A stretch of DNA of 45,571 nt from Prolixibacteraceae bacterium (GTDB lineage: Bacteria > Bacteroidota > Bacteroidia > Bacteroidales > Prolixibacteraceae). The stretch's first letter is position 1, and each line of letters starts with the position of its first letter. Positions 36,780 through 45,189 of the stretch are shown one piece after another. The stretch covers positions 1 through 45,571 of the forward strand of contig JAONJW010000019.1 of the NCBI GenBank assembly GCA_028377305.1, in the 5' to 3' direction. The notes under the pieces are model-generated. The model saw nothing but the letters and a program-made list of their open reading frames with translations. It ran no database searches and had not been told where the DNA came from. The position numbers and the translations under genes were made by a program.

Positions 36780-37679
36780 TTAAGATCTTGGATGATGACG
36801 ATTTACCGTATCTTTCAAGTAGTCTTGGTCCAAGTGGGTATAAATTTCTGTTGTTAAAATTGACTCATGTCCTAACATCTCCTGTACTGCTCTTAGATCT
36901 GCTCCACCTTCAATCAATTGTGATGCAAAAGAGTGACGGAATGTATGTGGACTAATATTTTTATTCAATTTCACTTTATCTGCTAATCCTTTAATGATAG
37001 TAAAGATCATAACACGACTTAACTGTCGCCCTCTACGATTTAAGAAAAGAATGTCTTCACTATCGGGACTAACATTTAGATTAACACGATATTTCTCCAC
37101 ATAGTCTTTAATGTCATTAATCGCTTTATTGCTGATAGGCACCATTCTTTCCTTCTCTGACTTCCCTTCAACAACAATATATTCTTCTTCAAAATGAAGA
37201 TTCGATATCTTTAAATTCACCAATTCAGAAACACGTAAACCACAACTATACAATGCTTCAATAATCGCTTTGTTACGCACACCTTCTGGTTTATTTAAAT
37301 CTATCGCATCAATAATCTGATCAATTTCATCTGGAGTAAGAATATCAGGTAATTTACGTCCAATTTTAGGGCTCTCCAATAATGTTGTAGGATCTGCTTC
37401 AATAACATTTTCCATTAACAAGAACTTGAAGAAAGATTTGGTTCCTGAAATCGTACGAGCCTGTGTTCTTGGGCTCACATTATTTCCATTCATCCACTCA
37501 ACAAATTTGCGCAAATGTTCCAATTTCACCTCTTTGGGTGTAATACTTTGATATTCTGTAGTAAGAAAAGTAGTTAGCTTATTAATATCATTCATATAAG
37601 CACTAACTGAATTTTGTGAAAGTGATTTCTCAAGGCGAAGATACGTCTCGTACCCTTTTTTACACTGATCCCAATTCAT
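36780..37679 (-). CDS. xerD: Tyrosine recombinase XerD
   Basis: The gene reads from the ATG at 37679 (MNWDQCKK), giving 299 residues; a TTG two codons upstream also opens the frame but is not needed. An N-terminal SAM-like core-binding domain (about 1-90) is followed by the catalytic domain. The catalytic residues are all present: R149 (CGLRVSELVNL), K173 (EGKSEKERMVP), H245 and R248 (HTFRHSFAS), H271 (LGHES) and Y280 (TEIYTH). It resolves chromosome dimers at dif with a partner XerC. XerD next to aroQ is the common Bacteroidales arrangement. The gene ends at a bidirectional terminator. It is not flanked by integrase-type att sites and looks like the housekeeping copy. Confidence 0.95.
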   Translation of the reverse strand: MNWDQCKKGYETYLRLEKSLSQNSVSAYMNDINKLTTFLTTEYQSITPKEVKLEHLRKFVEWMNGNNVSPRTQARTISGTKSFFKFLLMENVIEADPTTLLESPKIGRKLPDILTPDEIDQIIDAIDLNKPEGVRNKAIIEALYSCGLRVSELVNLKISNLHFEEEYIVVEGKSEKERMVPISNKAINDIKDYVEKYRVNLNVSPDSEDILFLNRRGRQLSRVMIFTIIKGLADKVKLNKNISPHTFRHSFASQLIEGGADLRAVQEMLGHESILTTEIYTHLDQDYLKDTVNRHHPRS

Positions 37680-37892
37680 AATCAAGCAATTAAGTTTCTA
37701 AGTAAATATTACGTTTCCAATTCTAAGCGTTTCTTTTACAATAATAATCAGTTAAGAATAAAACTCTTCTTATTATATTGTTAAATAAATATAAGAATAA
37801 TAATTTATTTAATAAAGAAAATTACTAGATAATATTTTTTTTATCTTACTTTATATCTGTATAAGGAATAAAAAACGTTATTGTTCAATCGT

Positions 37893-38318
37893 ATGAGAAA
37901 AATATTGATTATTAATGGTCCTAACCTTAATTTATTAGGTGTTAGAGAAAAAACGATCTACGGAGATCAGTCCTTCGAGACATATTATGAAACATTACAA
38001 GAAAAATTTCCAAATGTTGAATTTACATATTATCAATCCAATGTTGAAGGCGAGCTGATTAATACGATTCATCAACACGGTTTTAATGATAATGGTATTG
38101 TAATCAATGCAGGAGCTTACACCCACACTTCTGTTGCCATAAGAGATGCAATTTCTGGGGTAAATTGTCCTGTTATAGAAGTTCATATTTCCAACACCTT
38201 AACACGAGAGGTATTTCGTCATGAATCAATTATTGGGCCTGTATGCAAAGGAAGCATCATGGGATTTGGACTTGACTCTTATCGTTTAGGGGTAGAGGCA
38301 ATATTAGGATTAAAATAA
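37893..38318 (+). CDS. aroQ: Type II 3-dehydroquinate dehydratase
   Basis: The ATG at 37893 starts MRKILIINGPNLNLLGVRE, giving 141 residues; the TTG at 37881 upstream is a less likely start. The catalytic tyrosine is Y23 in TIYG. The flexible loop and YYQSNVEGELIN follow, then INAGAYTHTSVAIRDA, EVHISN and REVFRHESII, which has the conserved His-Glu. It removes water from 3-dehydroquinate in the shikimate pathway. Length is normal for type II enzymes. It is divergent from xerD across a 213-base AT-rich region and converges on a GH18-like gene with a shared terminator. Confidence 0.96.
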   Translation: MRKILIINGPNLNLLGVREKTIYGDQSFETYYETLQEKFPNVEFTYYQSNVEGELINTIHQHGFNDNGIVINAGAYTHTSVAIRDAISGVNCPVIEVHISNTLTREVFRHESIIGPVCKGSIMGFGLDSYRLGVEAILGLK

Positions 38319-38383
38319 AAAGGATGAAGTTTGTATCCTTCAAGTGTTTTGTAATGGCATAACAACATACGAATTCTATATTA

Positions 38384-38433
38384 TAATAAAAAAGCTACTT
38401 TCAATTAAAATGAAAGTAGCTTTTTTTATTATA
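38384..38433. terminator. Bidirectional terminator between aroQ and the GH18-like gene
   Basis: Core arms GCTACTTTCA (38394-38403) and TGAAAGTAGC (38411-38420) are flanked by an A-run on the left and T-run on the right that extend the stem, with ATAAT/ATTAT outside. Confidence 0.92.
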
Positions 38434-38446
38434 ATTACCCGCAATA

Positions 38447-40078
38447 TTAATTGTGGTTATATTTATTGAACAGCTTGGTCAACATTTCAGCTTGATCACT
38501 ATGCTCAAGCCCGATATTATACCAGCCATATCCTAGTAAACCTTGGTTTTTAACAAATTTAATTTTGGCTTCAATAGAACGTTCATCTTCAGCATACACC
38601 CTAATCCAGTCTTTGTCATCACGATAGTCAAAAGTATGACACTGCTCTTTCTCATGCCATTTCTTTTCTGCGTTATCATATACCTTGTGGAGCTTCATTG
38701 GCACATATCCCACTAACATAAGATGGCGATCATTCGTTTTATTGACAATCCACCTGTTTCCATAAAATGGAAAAATTGGAACTAATCTATCAGGAGAGAT
38801 CCCTTTGGCCTTTAATTCATCTACTTTGATTTTAATAATATCCAATGGAGCTGAGAATTTGCGCGAGAAACCATACAACACCGCTGTTAAGAAATCGGTT
38901 CTTTTTGAGAGTTCTTCATAATCCCAAGCTCTATAATTTGTCGTAACATTTGCTGTAACTTGAAGAGGATAATCGGCCTCTTGTCCAAATGTTTGGTGAA
39001 TCACATCAACAAATCGACATAAATGATCTTTATCATTTAAACCTGTTTCTTTAAACATTTGGAAATTCAAATTTACCCCATCAATATTATTCCTAATCAA
39101 CATATCCTTAAGTTCCGCAGCAAAAGTTTTCATATGCTTTTCACTACTTAACAGACTCGAAAAATAGTCTAAACGATGCTGATTATCATTATCTATTTTT
39201 GCGGACAGTCGAATAAAGACCTTAACTCCTTTTCTATGCAACGAGTTTATTAGTTGCGCTTGATCCACGATAAAAGACCCCTTACTTGAAAGGAATATAC
39301 TATTATCAGTTGCAATCTTAAAATCTGATAATATTACATGGCTAAATTCATTTGGATCAATTTGCGAATTACGATAACCTTTACTTTTATCCAATGTGAG
39401 AAAAGCTACATTTAACATTGGTTTATCCCAATCATAGTTTCTTAAAGGGACAGATTCAGCAAATACTAAAGGAATGTAACGAGGTTCATTAGAGTCTGCA
39501 AACTTCGCATCATAGATTGATCTCGCTTTTGTGAAAAAGAACCCAATTGGATTCATTTTAAGTTTTGTATCCACAGGAATACCTTGTCGTAAATAAACAG
39601 AAACAATCAGCTTTGCACTACCTTGATCGAATGATATAGGAGAACTAAATTCCACCTTTGCTTTCTTATCCCCAGGAGTAATATGTAAATGTGCAACAGG
39701 AATATCCGTTGCATCTAGTTCCACATCCTTAGATTGATAGATTGAGATTGATTTAATATAATTTGACGCACTCTTTTGTGAAATGTCAAAAACTACATTT
39801 TGTGGAATACTATTCCTATTCGACGGCTGCGCAACATCGATAAATCCCCATACGACATGTTCGTCATATGAGATACTAGGTCTACTTTCACGAATAAACT
39901 TCACTTCACCCTTCATTGATGAAGATTCTTTATTGAAGATATCCTCTCTAATGGAATAACGGTCTTTATCTTTACTCTTATTTAAAGACAGACTGTTGGT
40001 CGAACGTGAACATGCTCCTAATCCTACTAACAAAAGAAATAGGAAAGCATAAGACAGATAAATATTAAATCTTTTCAT
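38447..40078 (-). CDS. GH18-fold lipoprotein lacking catalytic acids (probable glycan-binding pseudoenzyme)
   Basis: The 543-residue protein has lipobox LGAC (C22). Residues about 70-190 form an N-terminal beta-sandwich-like domain (tentatively the DUF1735 type that precedes GH18 in Bacteroidota surface lipoproteins). From about 220 comes a GH18 barrel: LNVAFLTLD, FSHVILSDF, GVKVFIRLSA, and DGVNLNFQ at 333-340 where active enzymes have DGxDxDxE. So the two central Asp are N336 and N338 and the catalytic Glu is Q340. The later strands TAVLYGFS and LLGYGWYNI are present. Loss of the acid and of the stabilising aspartates argues for binding rather than cleavage, as in known GH18-like surface glycan-binding proteins. 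It is a single gene. Confidence 0.85.
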   Translation of the reverse strand: MKRFNIYLSYAFLFLLLVGLGACSRSTNSLSLNKSKDKDRYSIREDIFNKESSSMKGEVKFIRESRPSISYDEHVVWGFIDVAQPSNRNSIPQNVVFDISQKSASNYIKSISIYQSKDVELDATDIPVAHLHITPGDKKAKVEFSSPISFDQGSAKLIVSVYLRQGIPVDTKLKMNPIGFFFTKARSIYDAKFADSNEPRYIPLVFAESVPLRNYDWDKPMLNVAFLTLDKSKGYRNSQIDPNEFSHVILSDFKIATDNSIFLSSKGSFIVDQAQLINSLHRKGVKVFIRLSAKIDNDNQHRLDYFSSLLSSEKHMKTFAAELKDMLIRNNIDGVNLNFQMFKETGLNDKDHLCRFVDVIHQTFGQEADYPLQVTANVTTNYRAWDYEELSKRTDFLTAVLYGFSRKFSAPLDIIKIKVDELKAKGISPDRLVPIFPFYGNRWIVNKTNDRHLMLVGYVPMKLHKVYDNAEKKWHEKEQCHTFDYRDDKDWIRVYAEDERSIEAKIKFVKNQGLLGYGWYNIGLEHSDQAEMLTKLFNKYNHN

Positions 40079-40435
40079 ACAATATGTATATTACTCAATC
40101 TTTGAGGATACTACTGAAATACACCCAATTAGTAGTTATCACTCTTAATATAACCAGTTTATAGTAATCACTTTACAATACTAAGTTAATCATTACTATT
40201 CGAAATTAAAAATATTATATTAAATCATTGGCGTCTTATGCGAAGAACACCAATAACCAAGATACTAAACAACAACTCATTAACACAAACAATTGCTTTT
40301 TAAATTTCAAATAAAACCACAATTATTTAACAATAAATACAAATAAAGCTAGCATGATCTAACATACTAGCTTTATATGACCCATTCAGATATGAATGTA
40401 TGTATTCTCTAAATTTAAAGACTACAACCTGTCAA
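40079..40435. other. Intergenic region before the GH18-like gene
   Basis: This 357-base stretch holds the terminator-like hairpin of the DUF5606 gene (40343-40376) and AT-rich sequence. No exact TAnnTTTG element facing the GH18-like gene was found. Confidence 0.4.
40343..40376 (-). terminator. Terminator of the DUF5606 gene
   Basis: ATAAAGCTAG(C)ATG (40343-40356) pairs with CAT(A)CTAGCTTTAT (40363-40376) with one mismatch; T-rich sequence follows on the minus strand. Confidence 0.6.
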
Positions 40436-40840
40436 TTACTCAGCACTATTTTCCTCCTCTTCATCAAAAACAAGCAAGCCTGTATCTTGAAGAATGTTAT
40501 ACCATTGAAATACTTTTTTCATATCAGAGACATACACCTGATACTCATCGTAATTTGGTAGAATTTCCGAAAAATAAGCTTTAATTTCATTTGCAGAAGC
40601 CTTATGACTTATTGTTTTCCCACCATCTTCCTTTTCCGATATTTTACGGAATACATCTACTAATGGAATATCTCCTTCTGTAGTAAAAATTGAGATATCT
40701 GCTAGCGCACTTATTTTAGAGGTAGCATATGCAGGTAGACGTTTCCCATCTACAACAGACTCAACAATAATACTGTTTTTCGCTTCCGAAACTACTTTAT
40801 ATAAACCTGGACGACCGCCGATAGCTAAAATCTTCTTCAT
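40436..40840 (-). CDS. DUF5606 family protein
   Basis: The 134-residue cytoplasmic protein starts MKKILAIGGRPGLYKVVSEAKNSIIVESVVDGKRLPAYATSKISALADISIFT, which is the DUF5606 pattern: an SH3-like strand set with the phrase GRPGLYK near the N-terminus. A helical second half follows (ISHKASANEIKAYFSEILPNYDEYQVYVSDMKKVFQWYNIL). A short acidic tail (DEEEENSAE) ends it. This family is restricted to Bacteroidota and its function is unknown. It lies 108 bases upstream of the end of a TonB-dependent receptor gene on the same strand, so co-transcription behind that gene is possible. Confidence 0.85.
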   Translation of the reverse strand: MKKILAIGGRPGLYKVVSEAKNSIIVESVVDGKRLPAYATSKISALADISIFTTEGDIPLVDVFRKISEKEDGGKTISHKASANEIKAYFSEILPNYDEYQVYVSDMKKVFQWYNILQDTGLLVFDEEEENSAE

Positions 40841-40948
40841 ATATTAAAATTATTTCATTTGGCACGAATATAACAACATTTTCGATTCATTACATTCGAA
40901 ATGTAAAAAAAGCATCAACAGTTTTTTGCAAATAGAGGGAAATATTAT

Positions 40949-43012
40949 CTAAAGACTAAACTTATACTTTACTCCAAACCTAAGCCATAGACCAGGTTGC
41001 TCAATATTTCCAAAATCAACGTACCTCTTGTCTAATATATTCGCAACCTCACCAAAAATTTTTAATCCCTCTTTCTGGTACGTAAGCTTCAGGTTGGTTA
41101 CTGTAAATGGAGAATACTCAGTCATAATAGGTTTTGAACTATTGGGTTTATATAGCTCATATGATCCATTTCTATCTTGGTATGTAATTTTCCAATCTGC
41201 TGTGATATTGCCAAAGATCTTATGTCTTAAGCCAAAATCTACTTTTGATTTCAGATAGTCTAAAGCATAAGAAGAGTCATATCCATTGATTTCTTTCTTA
41301 TCTTGATCAAGAAAACTGAAATTTAAAGATATGCTTCTAATAAATAATTCTTTATAAAAACTATATTGAAAATTACCTTCTATTCCGCAAGTATTAATCT
41401 CAGGGATATTAGTGGTATGAAATTTATTATCTCCATCTTCAATTTGTTTGAGCCAATCGATCACATCTTCCGCTTTTCTATAAAAAACAGTAACCTCCGA
41501 TTTTAGTCTAGCATTAGAATATTTCACTCCCGTTTCATATGACCAAGCTTTTTCTGGACGTAAATCTCTATTTCCAATATTATTAGGCCCATTATAAAAA
41601 ACATCTGTAAAAGTAGGCATGCGAAGCGCACTATTGGCTGAGAACATCCACCTAAGTCTCTCGTTAAATTTGTATCCAATAGAAGCACCTGGAGCCCAAA
41701 ATATTTTATCTAAATCACTATTATATAACGTCATTAATGACAAAGACAAATCAAAGGCATTCCAATGAATATCATCAGACAAGAATAGACTGTAGTTATT
41801 TCTATCGTAACTATGGGTATACTGTGCCTCCTCTGTACCAACGATGTCTTTGGGGGTGTCTCTTAGATCTCCCAATGTATTACTTTGAATACCCTCATAA
41901 CGGTAGTTAAAACCCCAAGAAATTCGTCCTAGAGAAGACTCAAACCAACTATTTAAATTCGCACCCAACACATTTGTTGCATGATAATTATCAGAATTAT
42001 ACCAACTAGCTGCCTCACCCCTATCTCTAAACAGCACAAAATGATCTTTCCCATTTCGATAATAGATCGATGGTGCTAGATGAAGAAAACCCTTTGTCTT
42101 TAACTCTACAGACGCAAAAGTTGTTTTCACATGTTCAAACTGATCAGGGTATTTGGGTGTATAAAAAGAATTGGCACCAAAACTATTATCCACATATCCT
42201 ATTTGGGATCTTAAATCGGCATTCTTTAATTGAAACTTATTGGAATAATATAAATTGGTTATATTGAAATCAGTGTTATCAATATAGCCATCACTCTGTC
42301 TGTGTGCCACAGAAATAAAATGTGTCTCATTATCTGATGCTAAAGTTGCAGAAGCTGCTCCATTTATAAAACCATACATCCCAGAAGAAAGTTGCACACT
42401 AAGACTAGTACTATCTTCGGCATCAGTAATTATGTTTATAGCTCCGGAAAAAGCATTAACTCCAAAATTAACACTTGATGCACCGTTTAAAACCTCAATT
42501 CGTTTTATTGCATCCATTGGGACTGGCAGATTAAATGTATTATGACCAGTTTGAGGATCGTTGATACACATACCATTGATTAAAACGGCAACCTGTTCTG
42601 AAGTACCTCCGCGAATACTCATATCTGCCTGGACTCCCATTCCTCCTCTTTGTCTAATATCTACACTCATTGCATATTCTAGCAGATCTTGAACACTTTG
42701 TACTGGAGCCAACTCAATCTCTTTTCGATCAATAATGGTAACGGACCGGTTTACATCCGATAATAGTACAGGCACCCTCTTTGCAGAAACCATTACCTCC
42801 TCAATATCTTCATGAATCAACTCCTCTGATTCACGATCCGACTTTACGATCTCCTGAGCTTCCACTTCTAAAGTTGGTGTTATTATGACATAACTACAAA
42901 CTAAGGTTGCAATATGTACTACCCTCTTTAAGGTATTAAAAGCACTATAGGCTTTTCCATTCCATCTCTTAAAATGAATTAAGCTTGATGGATTTAAAAT
43001 TGTTGATTTCAT
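40949..43012 (-). CDS. BtuB-like TonB-dependent receptor with extended N-terminus
   Basis: The 687-residue outer-membrane receptor has an unusual N-terminus. A 30-residue basic/aromatic stretch (HFKRWNGKAYSAFNTLKR) precedes the hydrophobic signal core VVHIATLVCSYVIITPT, with cleavage around VEAQ (about 53). A possible TonB box lies in IEEVMVSAKR (about 70). The plug contains QRGGMGVQADMSIRGG, VLINGMCINDPQTGHN and RIEVLNGASSVNFGVNAFSGAINI. The barrel has LRMPTFTDVFYNGP and GNRDLRPEKAWSYE, and the chain ends KYKFSL. A basic W-x-x-K-x-Y-x-A-F start occurs in other Bacteroidales receptors of this type. The substrate is a cobalamin, siderophore or similar ligand. It is divergent from a MORN-TonB_C gene 144 bases away. 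Confidence 0.88.
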   Translation of the reverse strand: MKSTILNPSSLIHFKRWNGKAYSAFNTLKRVVHIATLVCSYVIITPTLEVEAQEIVKSDRESEELIHEDIEEVMVSAKRVPVLLSDVNRSVTIIDRKEIELAPVQSVQDLLEYAMSVDIRQRGGMGVQADMSIRGGTSEQVAVLINGMCINDPQTGHNTFNLPVPMDAIKRIEVLNGASSVNFGVNAFSGAINIITDAEDSTSLSVQLSSGMYGFINGAASATLASDNETHFISVAHRQSDGYIDNTDFNITNLYYSNKFQLKNADLRSQIGYVDNSFGANSFYTPKYPDQFEHVKTTFASVELKTKGFLHLAPSIYYRNGKDHFVLFRDRGEAASWYNSDNYHATNVLGANLNSWFESSLGRISWGFNYRYEGIQSNTLGDLRDTPKDIVGTEEAQYTHSYDRNNYSLFLSDDIHWNAFDLSLSLMTLYNSDLDKIFWAPGASIGYKFNERLRWMFSANSALRMPTFTDVFYNGPNNIGNRDLRPEKAWSYETGVKYSNARLKSEVTVFYRKAEDVIDWLKQIEDGDNKFHTTNIPEINTCGIEGNFQYSFYKELFIRSISLNFSFLDQDKKEINGYDSSYALDYLKSKVDFGLRHKIFGNITADWKITYQDRNGSYELYKPNSSKPIMTEYSPFTVTNLKLTYQKEGLKIFGEVANILDKRYVDFGNIEQPGLWLRFGVKYKFSL

Positions 43013-43051
43013 AAACTAACTCTTAGACATAATACATTAAGGTACAAGCCA

Positions 43052-43059
43052 CAAAAATA
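43052..43059 (-). promoter_or_regulatory. -7 element for the receptor gene
   Basis: The minus-strand TATTTTTG matches TAnnTTTG, 40 bases before the receptor ATG. It is identical to the susC -7 element at 8585-8592; the -33 TTG is not obvious. Confidence 0.5.
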
Positions 43060-43088
43060 GATTGTTATGAAACTATATATGTAAACTA

Positions 43089-43118
43089 TTTGTTAATTAA
43101 ATATTATCTGTATATTTA
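43089..43118 (+). promoter_or_regulatory. Candidate promoter of the MORN-TonB_C gene
   Basis: TTTG (43089-43092), 18 bases, then TATATTTA (43111-43118), one mismatch to TAnnTTTG. It would give a short leader of about 35 bases. Confidence 0.35.
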
Positions 43119-43142
43119 CATTGAATTTAAAAACAGAAAAAT

Positions 43143-43150
43143 AAGGAGGG
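43143..43150 (+). promoter_or_regulatory. Shine-Dalgarno sequence, unusual here
   Basis: AAGGAGGG lies six bases before the ATG at 43157. It is the one canonical ribosome-binding site that stands out in the window, where starts mostly lack one. Confidence 0.7.
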
Positions 43151-43156
43151 CCAGTC

Positions 43157-43876
43157 ATGAAATTTTTCATTCTATTTATCACACTCCTAGCCTCATATGT
43201 CAGCTTTGCAAATCGTGTTTACCTAAATAATGATTTTAAGAAAACAACTAAGGATAAAGCTACATATTATAGAGAAATTACAAGTTGCAAAAACAAATCC
43301 TACTATATTACAGATTACACAATAACAGGTATACTTATACGAGAGGGCAGATTTAAGGACAAACAGTCCAAAATTAAACATGGCTTGGTCAAAGAGTACT
43401 ATTCATGGGGTAATATTGCTTACACCTCAAACTACACCAACAATATACTAGATGGTAAACGAACAAGCTATTATTCTACAGGGGAAAAAAAACGAGAAGA
43501 ATTTTTTTCTGAAGGGGAACTCACCGAAGGTACATGTTATGACAAAACAGGAAAAGAGCTTACCTTTTTCCCATCTATTGAAATGCCAATATTTAACTAT
43601 AATAACCAAAGTTTAGAGACATTTTTATCTAACAATCTCTTCTATCCATCAGAGGCTTATCAAAGAGGGAAAGAGGGAGAAGTTATTGTTTCTTTTAAAA
43701 TAAAAACAACTGGCAAAGTTTCAAATATTAAAATCCTTAAATCATCAAATATTTTATTCAATAAAGCCGCTAAAAACCTCATCAAGAAGACAGACCTCAA
43801 ATGGCATACGGGTCGTTATGAGAATATCCCATCTGATGTTACGATGACTCTCCCAATAGTTTTTTCTCTAAACTAG
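43157..43876 (+). CDS. MORN-repeat protein with C-terminal TonB domain
   Basis: The 239-residue protein begins with a signal peptide (MKFFILFITLLASYVSFA, cleavage near 18). Then come MORN_2 units: GILIREGRFKDKQSKIKHGLVKEYYSWGN, then NILDGKRTSYYSTGEKKREEFFSEGELTEG (about 55-130). The C-terminal part (about 150-239) is a TonB_C domain: FYPSEAYQRGKEGEVIVSFKIKTTGKVSNIKILKSS, with N-x-L-F-N-K-A-A and a closing strand at the end. The N-terminus could be a cleaved signal or an uncleaved membrane anchor. Its divergent partner is a TonB-dependent receptor, so it may interact with that receptor's TonB box. It converges on mnmA. The arrangement without ExbBD in the window suggests an accessory, not core, TonB. 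Confidence 0.78.
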   Translation: MKFFILFITLLASYVSFANRVYLNNDFKKTTKDKATYYREITSCKNKSYYITDYTITGILIREGRFKDKQSKIKHGLVKEYYSWGNIAYTSNYTNNILDGKRTSYYSTGEKKREEFFSEGELTEGTCYDKTGKELTFFPSIEMPIFNYNNQSLETFLSNNLFYPSEAYQRGKEGEVIVSFKIKTTGKVSNIKILKSSNILFNKAAKNLIKKTDLKWHTGRYENIPSDVTMTLPIVFSLN

Positions 43877-44068
43877 TAATCTACAAAAATTTGTACAACT
43901 TGAATATGGAGCCTAGGACTGTTAAATCAAATATAAACCAAAGTACAGCCTTTATTCAACTGTAAGCACTAGGGTTTATCAATAACTGCTCAAACGACAT
44001 CGACAAATGGTTTTTATACTCTAATAATAATGAGATACGTAAGAGACTGTAAATACCAAATAGGCTTC

Positions 44069-45133
44069 TTATTCTGTATAATTTTCTTTAATCCACCCTC
44101 CAGCAAGAACCCTTCCATGATAGTAAAGTGTCGCTGTTTGCCCTGGTGCTTCAAGTATTTCAGCTTCATGCAGAATCACTTCCATTGTATTCTGGTCACA
44201 ATTCTGCACATGTCCCAATACAAACTGTTTACGGTAACGAATTCGAACTTCTAGCTCCTCATAATTCATTATATCTGGATCACTAACTAGGTAATTTTCT
44301 AATATGATTCGTCTCACTTGAAGCTTTGACTTATCTCCTAGAATGATCTGCTGATTTTTTTCATTCCTCCCAATAACATAAAGAGCCTTGTTCAGATTAA
44401 CTCCTAATCCACGCCTCTGTCCTAGAGTATAATAAGGAATTCCATCATGTGTCCCTAAAACAGCGCCATTTTCATCAACGAAACAACCTGTAGGAATCGT
44501 TATTTTACTGTCTTCATACGCTTTCCTAATAAAATGACGATAATCTTCTCCTTGCAAAAAACATACTCCCATCGAGTCTTTCTTTGTTGCAACTTTTTTG
44601 AATCCTCTTTGCAAGGCCATTTCTCGTATCTCTTCTTTGGTTAATTCCCCCAAAGGGAAGATGACTCGAGACAATATTTTTTGGTCTAATCCCCACAAGA
44701 AAAAAGATTGTTCTTTCTCTGGGTCATCTCCAGAGTCGATGTAGAACAAACCATTAACTTTAGTCACCTTAGTGTAATGCCCTGTAGCAATATAATCACA
44801 TTCATACTTATCAGCAGCCTCAACTAAATACGGCCATTTTATCGTATTATTACACAAAACGCATGGATTGGGAGTGATCCCATCACGATATTGCTGAGAA
44901 AAGACATCGATAATACTTCTTTTAAAATGTCGTCGAATATCTATTGTATAATGTTCAATACCAAGCTTTGAGGCCAATACCTTCGCATCCTCAATGAAGC
45001 TAGGAGCATCGTCTTCTGTATCGTACATTCTAAATGTCACACCTTTCACTAAGTAACCTTGTTCTTGAAGAAGCATAGCACTCACACTACTATCCGTTCC
45101 TCCACTCATTGCTAACATTACACTTTTACTCAT
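44069..45133 (-). CDS. mnmA: tRNA-specific 2-thiouridylase MnmA
   Basis: The 354-residue protein starts with MSKSVMLAMSGGTDSS, the PP-loop ATP-binding motif (10-16). The two catalytic cysteines are present: C94 in PCVLCNNTIKW and C191 in GVCFLQGEDYRHF. Other marks are ATGHYTKV, FFLWGL, PLGELTKEEIR, and the C-terminal beta-barrel with EILEAPGQTATLYY, where the usual motif is APGQAAVFY. It introduces sulfur at position 2 of wobble uridine 34 in Lys, Glu and Gln tRNAs. Length is normal. An MnmA homologue with a CxxC around the first cysteine (C91/C94) is common in Bacteroidota. It sits 56 bases after a DUF4956 gene on the same strand, probably in one operon. Confidence 0.95.
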   Translation of the reverse strand: MSKSVMLAMSGGTDSSVSAMLLQEQGYLVKGVTFRMYDTEDDAPSFIEDAKVLASKLGIEHYTIDIRRHFKRSIIDVFSQQYRDGITPNPCVLCNNTIKWPYLVEAADKYECDYIATGHYTKVTKVNGLFYIDSGDDPEKEQSFFLWGLDQKILSRVIFPLGELTKEEIREMALQRGFKKVATKKDSMGVCFLQGEDYRHFIRKAYEDSKITIPTGCFVDENGAVLGTHDGIPYYTLGQRRGLGVNLNKALYVIGRNEKNQQIILGDKSKLQVRRIILENYLVSDPDIMNYEELEVRIRYRKQFVLGHVQNCDQNTMEVILHEAEILEAPGQTATLYYHGRVLAGGWIKENYTE

Positions 45134-45189
45134 CCTATCTTCTATAACTTAATCTAAATTGCTGCAAATATAATCTTTCCAGGATCAAA

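Noticed and set aside
36780-37679. XerD-like gene as an integrase marking a genomic island
   Set aside because: It has the housekeeping XerD length and neighbours (aroQ), no direct repeats or tRNA target nearby, and no phage or transposon genes.
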